A stretch of 63,288 bases of DNA from a virus, in IMG/VR virus record IMGVR_UViG_3300027833_001748, positions 1 through 63,288 of that record, one strand, 5' to 3'. Within the stretch, counting starts at the first letter, position 1. Every line of letters begins with the position of its first letter. Below the pieces are notes generated by a model. That model searched no databases. It was not told where the DNA came from and worked only from the letters and a program-made list of their open reading frames with translations. The position numbers and the translations under genes are program-made. Of this stretch, positions 8,791 through 21,300 are shown piece after piece.

Positions 8791-11267
8791 TGGCTAACGG
8801 AAATTATTCAAGAACAACTAGTGCTGCAAAAACTGGATTTAAAGATTCAGGACCGTATGAAGCAATTGTTGTTAATAATCTTGATAGTAAATATATGGGC
8901 GGATTAGTTGTAGAACTATTAAAATATACTAGTTCAGGAGGCTCGCCAGAGCGTAGTGGACAATTATTAAATGTAAAATATCTTTCACCATTTTACGGAG
9001 TAACTCCGCATTCAGCAGTTAGTGCTAACGATGGCTATGAACACACACAAAAAAGTTATGGTATGTGGATGGTACCGCCTGATGTAGGAACTAAAGTACT
9101 TGTAATATTTGCTGAAGGAAACACAAATTTTGGATATTGGATAGGTTGTATACCTGCAGATTATATGAACTTTATGGTTCCTGATGGTAGAGCGTCCACT
9201 GAAAATACAACTGGAATAACACCACCTACATTAGCAGGTAGAAAATTACCTGTAGGCGAATACAATAAAGCAATAGAAACTGGATCAAAAGTTGATCCTA
9301 CATTATTTACTAAACCTTATAATAAAGACTTCTCAGAAACATTAGAAATACAAGGTTTAATAAATGACGAAGTTAGAGGAACTACAACTACTAGTGCTAG
9401 AAGAGAAGTTCCAAGTATGGTATTTGGCCTAAGTACGCCTGGTCCTAAAGATAGAAGAGATCAAAGTCCGGTTACTGAAATTGGCACAAAAGGCGAAAAA
9501 ATAGTTACACCATCAAATAGACTAGGCGGTACAAGTTTTGTAATGGATGATGGTGATGAACGCTTTGTACGTGCTACACATGCAGAAGATGGTCCGCCAA
9601 TTTATAAAAATAAAGGCACAGGCGAAGAAGGTGGCGACAGAACTATTCCGCAAAATGAATTAATGCGTATTAGAACTAGAACAGGCCATCAACTGTTAAT
9701 GAACAACAGTGAAGATTTAATTTATATTGGTAATGCTCGTGGAACAACTTGGATAGAAATGACCAGTGATGGTAAAATTGATATCTATGCACATGATAGT
9801 GTTAGTGTTACAACTGATAATGATTTTAATATTGCAGCAGGTCGTGATATAAACATGGAAGCAGGCAGAAATGTTAATATCAAAGCCGCTGGAAAAGCTA
9901 GGGGTGCAGAGAGTGGCAGAGTACAAATTGAATCTAAAGGTAATTTTAATTTACATGTAGGTCAAACTAGTAAAATTACTGTAGGAAAAGACCAACATAT
10001 TAAGGTAGATAGATCGCAATATATAGATACAGGTAAAAACTTACATATTCGTACTAGTGCTGATAATAGATTAACAGCTGACGGCTCAACGCATATTACT
10101 AGTGCTAAAGAACATAGAGAAACAGCAACATATGTACATATGAACGGTCCAACAGCAGCACCTGCAAACAAAGCAGTTGCAGTTGAACCATTACAAACAG
10201 TTACATTGCCTAAAGTTAAGCCAGGCGGATTAATAACTAGTTTTGAAAGTATCCTTACAAGAGCACCACAACACGAACCGTGGCCACATCATGAAAACTC
10301 TAATCCGTTAGCATTTAAGAAAGTTGAAACAGATAGAGAATCACCAGGTCCGCTTCCTAGTTCAGACCGAGTACTTACTCCTGATACATTTAATAAAAAT
10401 ATGCAAGGAAGAACAGCTAGTGGTTATGTGCAAGGTAGTGGAGGAAACATTAGTACAGGACATATTACAAGAGGTCCGGGTAACGGGCAACCACCTGTGC
10501 CACCTGGCGATTATACTAGTGACTTTAACTTTGATCCAGAATTAGGTTCATTGAGTGCTAGATATGAATCAAGAGGAAATCCAGCAACTATTGGTTGGGA
10601 TAGTACAGGCGGCTTTAGTTATGGTACATATCAACTTGCAGCAAACGTAGGTGTAATGAATGAATTCCATGCTTGGTTAGGACGTAATCATGGAGAACTT
10701 GCATCACCGCTATTACAAGCAGGCGGACCAGCAGCAGCAAGAGCAGGCACACCGGCATATAAAGCAGCATGGGCGCAGGTAATGGCAACACCAGAAGGTG
10801 CAGAAGCACAACATCAATATGCAGTAGTTGCATATTATGCCCCAGGTGCAAGACTTATTAAAAATAGAACAAATCTTGATGTAAATGAACGTTCGCTAAC
10901 AGTGCAAAATGTTGTTTGGTCAACAGCTATTCAACATGGTCAAGGCGGCGCACGTAATATATTCCAGAGAGCGTTAGCTGCAATAGGATTTCCGCCAAAT
11001 GAAGTATCATTAACAGAACCAACTGATGCAGCAATAGTTAGAGCAGTATATAGTGAACGCCGTGCTAACAACGGAACTAAGTATTTTAGAAGCAGTACAG
11101 GTGCAGTTAGAACAAGCGTTGTTAACAGATTCCATAATGAAGAAGCAGATGCTCTTAGAAGTTTAGAACAAGAAATTGCAGAAGCACAAGCAAATCCACC
11201 AACGATGGAACCGACAGATAACAGCTCTACAATAAGACCTGTTACGCCACACACCAGCGCACAATAA
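8790..11267 (+). CDS. 5: gp5-like baseplate spike with C-terminal lysozyme-like domain
   Basis: 825 residues. The N-terminal 120 residues form an OB-fold-like domain (GGLVVELLKYTSSGG, YGMWMVPPDVGTKVLVIF, GYWIGCIPADYMN), as in gp5/VgrG spikes. Residues about 290-455 are a repetitive beta-helix with short DI/NI repeats (IDIYAHDSVSVTTDNDFNI, AAGRDINMEAGRNVNIKAAG), matching the membrane-piercing needle. From about residue 576 a globular domain has LSARYESRGNPATIGWDST then GGFSYGTYQLA. This resembles a lysozyme-like peptidoglycan hydrolase in which the Glu of ARYESRG would be catalytic. In T4 the lysozyme sits between OB fold and helix; here it follows the helix. The protein should puncture the outer membrane and locally digest peptidoglycan during injection. 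Confidence 0.85.
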   Translation: MANGNYSRTTSAAKTGFKDSGPYEAIVVNNLDSKYMGGLVVELLKYTSSGGSPERSGQLLNVKYLSPFYGVTPHSAVSANDGYEHTQKSYGMWMVPPDVGTKVLVIFAEGNTNFGYWIGCIPADYMNFMVPDGRASTENTTGITPPTLAGRKLPVGEYNKAIETGSKVDPTLFTKPYNKDFSETLEIQGLINDEVRGTTTTSARREVPSMVFGLSTPGPKDRRDQSPVTEIGTKGEKIVTPSNRLGGTSFVMDDGDERFVRATHAEDGPPIYKNKGTGEEGGDRTIPQNELMRIRTRTGHQLLMNNSEDLIYIGNARGTTWIEMTSDGKIDIYAHDSVSVTTDNDFNIAAGRDINMEAGRNVNIKAAGKARGAESGRVQIESKGNFNLHVGQTSKITVGKDQHIKVDRSQYIDTGKNLHIRTSADNRLTADGSTHITSAKEHRETATYVHMNGPTAAPANKAVAVEPLQTVTLPKVKPGGLITSFESILTRAPQHEPWPHHENSNPLAFKKVETDRESPGPLPSSDRVLTPDTFNKNMQGRTASGYVQGSGGNISTGHITRGPGNGQPPVPPGDYTSDFNFDPELGSLSARYESRGNPATIGWDSTGGFSYGTYQLAANVGVMNEFHAWLGRNHGELASPLLQAGGPAAARAGTPAYKAAWAQVMATPEGAEAQHQYAVVAYYAPGARLIKNRTNLDVNERSLTVQNVVWSTAIQHGQGGARNIFQRALAAIGFPPNEVSLTEPTDAAIVRAVYSERRANNGTKYFRSSTGAVRTSVVNRFHNEEADALRSLEQEIAEAQANPPTMEPTDNSSTIRPVTPHTSAQ

Positions 11268-11281
11268 GGGGTAAATATAGT

Positions 11282-11716
11282 ATGAGCCAATTAGAAAAAA
11301 ATTTATATAAACGAGTAACTGTACAGCAACCTGTGCAAACAGCTAATACAGGTAGAAAATACAGAGGTTTTTCAACTATTGCAGACGCTAAAAGTTTTAG
11401 TGTTTACGACTTTGAGCTCATTAAACAAGACTTAATTAACCATTTTCATATCCGCCAAACAGAAAAACTAAGCGATCCTACGTTTGGTACTATTATTTGG
11501 GATATGCTCTACGAACCATTTACAGTTGATGTACAAGAAGCAATTATTGAAGATGTAACTAAAATTATCAATTACGATCCTAGAATCAAAGCAGATAATA
11601 TTGTAATTGATACTTATGAGCAAGGCATCCAAGTTGATTGTACTATAAGTGTTCTTCCATTTGGAATAACGGATCAATTGCGGTTCAAATTTGATAAAGA
11701 AAACGGACTTTTATAA
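11282..11716 (+). CDS. 25: gp25-like baseplate wedge subunit
   Basis: 144 residues. The core shows DFELIKQDLINHFHIRQTEK, then DPTFGTIIWDMLYEPF and EAIIEDVTKIINYDPRI. This is the GPW/gp25 family pattern, including the conserved acidic/aromatic stretch around the EPF. gp25 is the wedge component that helps prime sheath polymerisation and is conserved from T4 to type VI secretion (TssE). Start chosen at ATG 11282, with AAGGGG 10 nt upstream. The gene sits between the gp5-like and gp6-like genes. Confidence 0.9.
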   Translation: MSQLEKNLYKRVTVQQPVQTANTGRKYRGFSTIADAKSFSVYDFELIKQDLINHFHIRQTEKLSDPTFGTIIWDMLYEPFTVDVQEAIIEDVTKIINYDPRIKADNIVIDTYEQGIQVDCTISVLPFGITDQLRFKFDKENGLL

Positions 11717-11724
11717 GTACAGAA

Positions 11725-11756
11725 TTAAATACGCACTTTTTCCTTTCAGCTAAATA
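11725..11756 (+). promoter_or_regulatory. putative late promoter(s) upstream of the gp6-like gene
   Basis: The 63-nt gap holds two TAAATA-core elements: TTAAATA at 11725-11731 and CTAAATA at 11750-11756. The second is 23 nt before the ATG at 11780, a spacing like the other late sites in the window. AAGGAAAC supplies the ribosome site. Confidence 0.55.
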
Positions 11757-11779
11757 TTAGTATAAACAAGGAAACGCAT

Positions 11780-14700
11780 ATGTCTGCAAATGATAGACAG
11801 TCAAGGTTATTAGTAGCTGAGGACTGGAAAAGAATTTACCAATCATTCCGTAACGCTGATTTTCAAAGTTATGACTTTGATAATTTACGCCGTACGATGA
11901 TCAATTACCTACGTCAAAATTATCCAGAAGATTTTAATGATTATATTGAATCGAGTGAATATCTTGCGTTAATTGATATGATTGCTTTCCTTGGGCAAAA
12001 CCTATCATTCCGTATTGATTTAAATGCACGTGAAAACTTCCTTGAAACAGCAGAACGCAGAGAAAGTGTACTACGTCTAGCACGTATGTTATCATATAAC
12101 CCAAGACGTAATCAAGCAGCAAATGGTCTACTTAAATTTGATACAATCAAAACTACAGAAAATCTTCTAGATTCCAATGGGTTAAATTTAGCAGGACTTA
12201 CAATAAAATGGAATGATCAAACAAATTCATCTTATTTTGAGCAGTTTGTTAAAATTCTAAATTCAGCATTACCACTATCAAACTCAATTGGCAATCCTTT
12301 AAAGTCTGCATTAATTGCAGATGTACAAACACAAAAATATAGATTAAATGCTTCTAATACTGGACAAGCAATTTACCCGTTTACTAAAAGAGTTGAAGGC
12401 GTAAGCACCCGTTTTGAAGTAGTAAGTACTGATATAACTGGCGAAAGTATTTTAGAAGAAGCACCATTGCCGGGTAATAGCCCAGCATTTTTATTCCGTG
12501 ATGACGGATCCGGTGCCGGCAGTGCTAACACTGGTTTCTTTATGCATTTCCGTCAAGGTAAATTAGAAACAGGTAACTTTAATGTTGCAAATCCGACACC
12601 AAATCAGTCAGTACAGATTGATGCTGAAAACATTAATGATAGTGATATTTGGTTATTTGCTCTAAACAGTGCAGGATTTGAAAGTAATGAATGGACTAAA
12701 ATTGATGCTGTAGAAGGTAACAATGTTATCTACAATAGTTTGTTTAATAAAACTAGAGATGTATTTGCAGTAACAACACGTATTGGTGATAGAATTAACT
12801 TAGTGTTTAGTGACGGTGTATTTGGTAATTTACCAGCAGGAAACTTTAGATCATATTATAGAACTAGTAATAATATGCGTAGTGTAATTACTCCAAGTGC
12901 AATTAATACAGTAAGTATTGATATTCCTTATCAATCAAGAAACGGTTCGCAACAAACTCTTACTGTTGGACTTAAATTAAACTACACAGTTAGTAATGGT
13001 GCACCTGCAGAAACTAATACAGAAATTAAACAAAATGCTCCAGCAACATATTATACACAAAATAGATTAGTTACAGGCGAAGATTACAATATTGGACCTC
13101 TTGCAATTAGTCAAAATATTATTAAAACTAAAAGTTCAAATAGAATTTCAAGCGGTATCAGTAGATTCTTTGATCTAAAAGATGCTAGTGGAAAATATTC
13201 AAACACTAGTTTGTTTGCAGATGACGGAGTAATCTACAAAGAAGAATTTACTGAAAAACAGACATTTACATTCAATACTCAAACAGATATTGAAGGTGTT
13301 ATATACAATACTATTGAAAGTATTTTAGGCAATATTAATTCACAAAATTTCTATCTTGCAAAATATCCTAAAATTATTGTTAGTGACCTTAATGCAACAT
13401 GGACACAATCAGCTACAAGTACAAACCAAACATTAGGTTTGTTTAATGATATTGATAGTAATGCATATACTGTAGGGACGTTTACTGCTAATAGTTTAAG
13501 ATTATTAGAAGCAGGATCAATGTTGAAATTTGTTGCACCTGCTGGCAAACATTTTATGCCAAGCGGTATATTAATGGATGATGGTACCATCGGTGACCAT
13601 TTAGGTAAGACAAGTTACAAATGGTGCAAAGTTATATCTGTAACCGGCAACGGTACAATAATTGACGAAGCTGGATTAGCACCAATTGTGTTAAATGATG
13701 TTATACCGACAGGTGCTATATTAGAACAAATTGTGCCAAACTTTTCTAGAGCATTAATTAACGATATTAAAATAGAATTAATTGACCAAACATTTGAATA
13801 TAAAGATTTTGCTCTTAGATATGATCAATATGACAGACAGTGGAAAATGGTATTAGCAGAAGATATTAATACACTTAATAATTTTGCCACAGGTAAAGCA
13901 GGCGATAATACAGGTGAAAATCTAGATGCAAGTTGGATGTTATACTTTAAGACTGATGGCGAAAAATATACAATAACATATCGTAATTTACGCTATGTAA
14001 TGGAAAGTGCAGATGAAATTAGATTCTTCTTTGATGCTGCTGATAAAATTTATGATCCAGCGACTGGACAAATTGTTAGAGATAAAATCAATATTTTAAA
14101 CATTAACCGTAAACCAGGTGAGCTATCACCGTTCACAAGAGATTTTGGATGGACAATTACAGATGCATATAGAGATTCAGAAGGTTATTTAGACAGCCGT
14201 AAAATACAAGTTCAATTTATTGATCTTGACGATGATGGCATAGTTGACGATCCAACAATATTTGAACAAATTGTTGGTGAAGAAGATGCTACTATTGATA
14301 CAGAAGATAAACTAATATTTCAAAAGAAATATACAACCACAGACGGCGTAGAAGATTTTAAATATTTTTCAAATCCTATTACTAATACTGTTCCAGAAAT
14401 AGTTATAGTTCAAAACGAAGCTGCAATTGTACCTTATAGTTCACGTTTAGAAGGCCAAATATTTTACTTAATTGACGAAGACATTTTTAGAAAATTAAAT
14501 AAAGCACTAAACAATACAACAATCAATACTGATTATAAAGCCTACTTTGGTCGTGCGGATCTAAAATTCCATTATACGCATGTTGCAGATAGTGGTTATA
14601 GAATTGATCCAAGTGCAAGTAATATTATAGATACTTACATATTAACTAAAACTTATGATACACAAGTTAAACAATATATTGCAGGATCAATTAATGTTAA

Positions 14701-15322
14701 GCCAAAACCACCTAGCAACGACGAATTGTTTAGAAGTTACGGATCAGAAATAAACAAAATTAAAAGTTTAAGTGACGAATTAATATATCATCCTGTAAAG
14801 TATAAAATTTTATTTGGTGATAAAGCACCAGCAGATTTACAAGTTAAATTTAAAATTGTTAAAAATACTAATATGGTTATTAATGATAATGAGCTCAAAT
14901 CTAATATTATTGAAGCTATTAATAAATTCTTTGATATTGAAAACTGGGACTTTGGAGAAACTTTTTACTTCCAAGAACTTAGTGCCTATATCATAAACCA
15001 GCTGTCTCCAAAACTGGTAAGTATACTAATAGTACCGCGCCAAACTACACAATCGTTTGGTAGCTTATTTGAAATAAAGAGTGAACCAGATGAAATATTT
15101 GCAAGTGCTGCTAAAGTGACCGATATTGAAACAATTGATCAATTAACAGCAACTAACTTACAAGCAAGCGGCACAATAATAAATCAAGTGTCAACTAGTA
15201 CAATAGCAGGGATTACAAGCAGTGCATCAACAAGTACAAGTACAACAACTACCACTACACCAAGTAGTGGATCAAGTGGCAGTTCAAGCAGCAGTTCAAA
15301 CGGTGGAGGCTATAGTTACTAA
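11780..15322 (+). CDS. 6: gp6-like baseplate wedge subunit with extended Ser/Thr-rich tail
   Basis: 1180 residues, nearly twice T4 gp6 (about 660). The N-terminus is diagnostic: FDNLRRTMINYLRQNYPEDF, then SSEYLALIDMIAFLGQNLSF and RIDLNARENFLETAERRESV, as in the gp6/gpJ (TssF-like) wedge family. The middle is beta-rich, and residues about 1030-1100 contain APADLQVKFKIVKN and IEAINKFFDIENWDFGETFY, the conserved J-like C-terminal fold. The final 50 residues are a Ser/Thr/Gly low-complexity tail ending GGGYSY. gp6 forms the ring linking baseplate wedges and triggers sheath contraction. The next gene begins in the stop codon (TAATG). Confidence 0.88.
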   Translation: MSANDRQSRLLVAEDWKRIYQSFRNADFQSYDFDNLRRTMINYLRQNYPEDFNDYIESSEYLALIDMIAFLGQNLSFRIDLNARENFLETAERRESVLRLARMLSYNPRRNQAANGLLKFDTIKTTENLLDSNGLNLAGLTIKWNDQTNSSYFEQFVKILNSALPLSNSIGNPLKSALIADVQTQKYRLNASNTGQAIYPFTKRVEGVSTRFEVVSTDITGESILEEAPLPGNSPAFLFRDDGSGAGSANTGFFMHFRQGKLETGNFNVANPTPNQSVQIDAENINDSDIWLFALNSAGFESNEWTKIDAVEGNNVIYNSLFNKTRDVFAVTTRIGDRINLVFSDGVFGNLPAGNFRSYYRTSNNMRSVITPSAINTVSIDIPYQSRNGSQQTLTVGLKLNYTVSNGAPAETNTEIKQNAPATYYTQNRLVTGEDYNIGPLAISQNIIKTKSSNRISSGISRFFDLKDASGKYSNTSLFADDGVIYKEEFTEKQTFTFNTQTDIEGVIYNTIESILGNINSQNFYLAKYPKIIVSDLNATWTQSATSTNQTLGLFNDIDSNAYTVGTFTANSLRLLEAGSMLKFVAPAGKHFMPSGILMDDGTIGDHLGKTSYKWCKVISVTGNGTIIDEAGLAPIVLNDVIPTGAILEQIVPNFSRALINDIKIELIDQTFEYKDFALRYDQYDRQWKMVLAEDINTLNNFATGKAGDNTGENLDASWMLYFKTDGEKYTITYRNLRYVMESADEIRFFFDAADKIYDPATGQIVRDKINILNINRKPGELSPFTRDFGWTITDAYRDSEGYLDSRKIQVQFIDLDDDGIVDDPTIFEQIVGEEDATIDTEDKLIFQKKYTTTDGVEDFKYFSNPITNTVPEIVIVQNEAAIVPYSSRLEGQIFYLIDEDIFRKLNKALNNTTINTDYKAYFGRADLKFHYTHVADSGYRIDPSASNIIDTYILTKTYDTQVKQYIAGSINVKPKPPSNDELFRSYGSEINKIKSLSDELIYHPVKYKILFGDKAPADLQVKFKIVKNTNMVINDNELKSNIIEAINKFFDIENWDFGETFYFQELSAYIINQLSPKLVSILIVPRQTTQSFGSLFEIKSEPDEIFASAAKVTDIETIDQLTATNLQASGTIINQVSTSTIAGITSSASTSTSTTTTTTPSSGSSGSSSSSSNGGGYSY

Positions 15323-18300
15323 TGGCTAAGAATGATCAAAACGAAAGTGCATTGCCAGTACCGGGGCAAAATAATAAAATTACATCAAGTGATTTTTTAC
15401 CTAAGTTCTTTAGAACACAGGCTAACAAAAAGTTTTTACAAGGTACACTTGATCAACTTATACAACCCGGCGTTGCTGAAAAGATTAATGGATATTATGG
15501 TAGAACAACTGCTAAAGCATTTAAAACTACAGACAATTATGTAAATGATGTAACAGCAGATAGAACTAATTATCAATTAGAGCCTTCTACTGTTATTAAA
15601 GATGTATACAACAACGTAACTTTTTATAAAGATTATAATGATTATGTTGGACAATTAAATGTATTTGGAGCAAACACTTCTAACCATAGTAGACTAAACG
15701 GTCAAGAAACATATGCATGGAACCCAAATATTGATTGGGATAAATTTGTAAACTTTCGTGAATATTACTGGATGCCAAATGGTCCTATTAGTATTCCTGT
15801 AAGAGGACAAAGCAGAGAAGTTGTTAGTACATATACTGTTACAACTGAAGACCAAGGCGATAATATTGCTTATGTATTTAATGATGGATTAACACGCAAT
15901 CCTAATTTAAAACTATACCGTGGACAAACATACCGCTTTGAAATTAATGCTCCTGGACACCCAATGGCAATTGCTATTAGTAGAACATTTACTCCTGGCA
16001 GTGCAATTTTAACAGCAGGTACACAAGGACTTAGAGCAAGTGGATTATTTGATGCAGTATTATACGGCAACGAATATGACCAAGGTGAATTTATTATTCT
16101 TCCAAGTGGCGGCAGTGTTACTTTTGCAGATGACGATAATGTTTCAACATTATATCCAGACGGAATTCGTAAGTTAGGTGAAGAAGGCGAAGAAGTAGCA
16201 ATTGCTTATATTGAAAAAGGCACTATTGAATTTACTATTCCTGTTAATGCACCTGACAGATTATATTATATTAGTAAGAATGCAGTAGATACTAGTGGTC
16301 AAATTAGAATCTATGACATTGAAGAAAATGCATTCCTAGATGTTGGTGAAGACATTTTAGGTAAAAAAACATACAAAAGTGCTAACGGCGTAGAATTATC
16401 AAATGGAATGAAAATTAAGTTCCAGGGCGATGTATTACCTAATGATTATGAACAAAATGATTGGTATGTAGAAGGCGTTGGAGATAAGATTAAATTAATT
16501 AAAGATAAAAATTTAATTATCCCAGCTGCATATAGTGATACAAAACGTATTGCATTTGATAGTGATAGTTTTGATACATTACCATTCTCAGATGCTACAG
16601 CAAATGCAACAAACAAAGATTACATTGTTGTTAATAGAGCATCTCCTGATAGAAATGCTTGGAGTCGTTATAACAGATGGCACCATAAAGATGTAATTCA
16701 AAAAAGTTTTGAACTTAACCATATACCGGTAGTAGTTGACGAGTCAACTAGAGCTAAACGTCCTATTATTGAATTTGAAGCAGGACTAAAATTAGATAAC
16801 TTTGGTGCTATTGCTAAACAAGATGTTGATTTAGTAGATACATTTACTAAAGACGTCTTTAGTACAATTGAAGGTCAAATTGGTTATAACATTGATGGTA
16901 TTAATCTAGCAGATAATATGCGTATCTTGTTTACAGCAGATACTGACGCATTAGTTAGTGGTAAAATTTATCAAGTTAAATTTGTTAAAATTGCAAACAA
17001 CAGACAGATTAGTTTAATTGAAACTACAGATACATTACCAATTGATTTAGAAACAGTATTAGTTACACAGGGTGTAAAAAATGCAGGTAAAAGTTATCAT
17101 TACCACGGTGATAAATGGACAGCAGCACAAGAAAAAACTGCACGTAACCAAGCACCGTCATTTGAAGTTTTTGACTCCAATACAAATAGTTTTAGTGATA
17201 TTGCATTTTATCCGTCAACAACATTTAAAGGTACTAAGTTATTTTCATATGCAGAAGGTGAAGGTACTGTAGATACTGAATTAGGTTTTCCATTAGCTTA
17301 TAAGTCTATTGAAAACTCGGGTGATATTGTTTTTGATTTTAATTTATTAAATGATACATTTACATACCAAAGTGAAACTGAGTTATTTTCACAAAGTATT
17401 TGTAGCGGATATTTAAAGAAATATTCAACACTTACAAAGTTTTCATATGTAAACGGTTTTAGTAGCACTCCGTCAAATAGTAAACAGTTTGTTATACAAG
17501 AATACGCAGCAACAGAAATTGAATTGCAAAAATTTAAAATTGATGTTTATGAAAACTCAAGTTCTGTAACTGATTTAAAAGTTGTTGTTTTTGTTAATAA
17601 TAAATTAAAGTTAATTGATACTGATTATACAATTGATAAAACTGCACAAGATGCTGTTGTTGTATTTAATACAGCATTAGAAGCAAATGATGTTGTTAAA
17701 ATTAAAACAGATTCTAAAACTAACAAAAATAAAAATGGATACTATGAATTTCCATATAACTTAGAACGCAATCCGTTAAATGACGATGTTAATCAATTTA
17801 CATTAGGCGAAGTAATTGACCACGTTGATAGTATGTTGGAAGATATACCAGGTTATACTGGTGAATACTTAGGTATAAGTAACTTGCGTGATTTAGGAGA
17901 TTTAGATCGCTTTGGTAAAAGATTTGTAAAACATAGTGGACCAATTAACTTACCATTGTACCATACTACAAATAAGTCATATAATATTGTAAAAGCAATA
18001 TCTTATTCACAAAAAGAATATTCAAGATATAAGAAAACATTTTTAGATACTGCTGCTAATTTAGGCTACGATGGCCCTACAAAGGCACACGTAGATCTTG
18101 TTATAAAAACTATCAATAGAGATAAAATAAAATCACAGCCGTTTTACTTCTCGGATATGATTGCAACTGGAGCATCTAACAAAATTGAATATACTGTTCT
18201 TGATGCAAGAACAACTGAATATCCAATTACTGATAATTTTAATTTATCAACACTAACATCACAAAGTGTAATTGTTTATTTAAATGGTGTGCAGTTAGTA

Positions 18301-21300
18301 CACCAAAAAGATTACAACTTCAATATTGCAGGATATGTTTCAATTGATGCTAACCAAGTTGAAAATGATAAAATTGAAATCCACGAGTATGCAAATACTG
18401 ACGGAAGTTTTATTGCTCCAACACCAACTAAATTAGGACTATATCCAAAGTATTATCCTGAACTAACAATAGATGATACTGTATTAGGTAAAGAGCCGGA
18501 AACATTTGGACCGTTTAAGATTTATGGACAAGATGATATCACTGGAAATAGAGGTTGGTTTTATCCTGTATACACAACTAAAAGTGCAGCAGGTACAGGG
18601 ACACTTTCGACATCACATACATTTACAGGATTTAATAAATTATTTTATATTCCTGTAGCAGATTCAACACTTGGTGGTATTGACGACATTGAAGTAGATG
18701 AATATCCAATTGGTGTTGCATTTATTAAAGGACATGATGGTAGCTATACTAGAGCATATCAAGACTTTAGAGATGAGTTATTATTAGAACTTGAAAAAAG
18801 AATATTTAATAATATTAAAGTAGAATACTCATCTGATAGATTAAATGTTGATACATTTACCGGCGGTGAATTTAGAGTTAATGAATTCTCTAAAGCTGAA
18901 GTAGATAACACATTGTTAGGAAATTTCCAAAGATGGTTAATAGAAAATTTAAATAATCAAACATATACTAATAACACATTTTATGACAGGACTAATAATT
19001 GGTCATTTAATTATGCAGATACTACATCACCAGATGGTAATACTAATCCAGGCTTCTGGAGAGGTATGTATGTTAGAGCATTTGACACAGATCGTCCACA
19101 TAGTCATCCTTGGGAAATGTTAGGAATAACATCTAAGCCAAATTGGTGGAATAAAGTTTATGGACCAGCACCGTATACAGGTGACAATTTAGTACTTTGG
19201 AAAGACCTTGAACAAGGAAAAATTGCAGACCCAACTAATACACGTATTGATCTTAACTATTCTCGCCCTGGTCTAACTAGCTTTATTCCAGTTGATAGTA
19301 ATGGTAAACTTTTATCACCATTAGATAGTAGATATGCAAAAAACTTTGATATAAGAAATGCAACTAGAAACTTTGCATTTGGAGATCATGCACCGATTGA
19401 AAATGCATGGCGTAGAAGTTCAGATTATCCTTTTGCAATATTAAATGCAATGTTGCTAAACAAGCCTGCAAAAACAATGAGCTTAGGTTTTGATGTTTCA
19501 AGAATTAAGAAAAATTTATCAAATCAATGGGTAGATGTAGATACAAATAAACCTATTGTTATTAAAGACCTAACATTACCAAATACTTTTGATGCTGCTA
19601 CAAGAACATCAACAGCTGGACTTGTAAACTACATTTACAACTTAACAGCAAGCGATATATTAACAGTATACAATGCTTACAAATCAGATTTATCTGCAAT
19701 ATCAAACCAAATAGGTATTAAAATTGCAGGATTTACAAGCAAAGAAAAATTTAATTTAATACTAGATAGTAGATCTCCGACACAGTCGTTAACACAAGAC
19801 GGCATATTTGTACCACAGGAAAATTATCAAGTATTTCTAAATACAAGTAGCCCAAATGAACTAGCAGTTTACAGCGGAATAGTTATAGAACGTGCTGAAC
19901 TAGGTTATATAATACGAGGTTATAATTTAGAAAAACCATACTTTGAATATTATGAAGCACTTGAAGGATCAACAGCAAGTACAGTAACAGTAGGCGGCAT
20001 TTCAGAAAAAGTAGTTCCGTGGGATACTAATAAAGATTACCTAAGCGGCGAAGTAATTATGCATAATAATGTATATTATAGAGTTATTAATTCGTTTAAA
20101 AGTAGTGTAGTTTTTGAAACAGATGACATAGTTAAATTACCAAACTTACCTTTAACCGGCGGCAGAACTGCTCAGTTTAAGAAGGATTTTGATAATAAAC
20201 TTAGAACGTTACAGTATGGAACACGCATTAATTCAGCACAAGAAGTAGTTGATTTTATTTTAGGATATGACCAAAGACAAAAAGAAATAGGCTTTGAATT
20301 TAACAATGTTATTGAAGGTTCAAACGAAGTTGAAAATTGGAACCAAGCAGCAAAACAGTTTTTATTCTGGACAACACAAGGTTGGGCAAACAGCTCAATA
20401 ATTGCAGTAAGTCCGGCAGCTAACTTATTAGAGTTTAAAAGAGACTTTTATATAGTAGATAATATAAAAGATGAATTTTACGGTTATAGTATTTTTAAAG
20501 CAGACGGTAATTTCTTAGATTCAGATTTTAACAGTTTATTAAGAGACCAAAATAGTTTTGGTATTGAAACAGTAGGTACTGATGAAGGATTATATCATGC
20601 ATCGTTACCGTTAGTCCAAAAAGAACATGTTGTTTTAATTGACAATACTACAGATTTTAACGATACAATTTACAATCCAAGTACTGGGTATAGACAAGAA
20701 CGTATAAAAGTAAACGGATACAGATCAGATAATTGGAATGGTGGATTAAACATTCCTGGGTTTGTTTATGATGATGCAACATTTACTGATTGGACTGCTT
20801 GGAAAGATTATAGTATTGGCGATATTGTAAAATACAAACAATTTTATTATGTAGCAACATCTAATTCTACAGGTACACAAACTTTTAATAGTAACCTTTG
20901 GTATAGACTAAATGAAAAACCAACATCGGAACTAGTAACTAACTTTGATTATAGAATTTCACAGTTTACTGATTTTTATGATTTAGATTCAGATAGTTTT
21001 GATATAGAACAGCAAAAAATGGCTCAGCATTTAATAGGCTATCAAAAACGCCAGTACCTTGCTAATATTATTAATGATGACGTAAGTCAATTTAAGTTCT
21101 ATAGAGGCGCTATTGCAGATAAAGGTACAATGAATGTGTTTACTAAGTTGTTTGATGCACTTGGTAATACTGCTGATAATTTAGAATTTTATGAAGAATG
21201 GGCAATACAAGTTGGTCGTTTTGGTGCAGTTGATGATGTACAACAAGTAGAATATAACTTAAAACAAGATAAAATGCAAGAGTCTCCACAATCAGTTGAG

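Noticed and set aside
11272-11277. TAAATA before the gp25-like gene as a late promoter
   Set aside because: It ends 4 nt before the ATG and overlaps the AAGGGG ribosome-site region, so a transcript from it would have no usable leader. It is probably chance in AT-rich DNA.
14814-14996. 60-codon plus-strand frame inside the gp6-like gene
   Set aside because: Out-of-frame shadow of conserved gp6 sequence; composition is Ile/Leu/Lys only.
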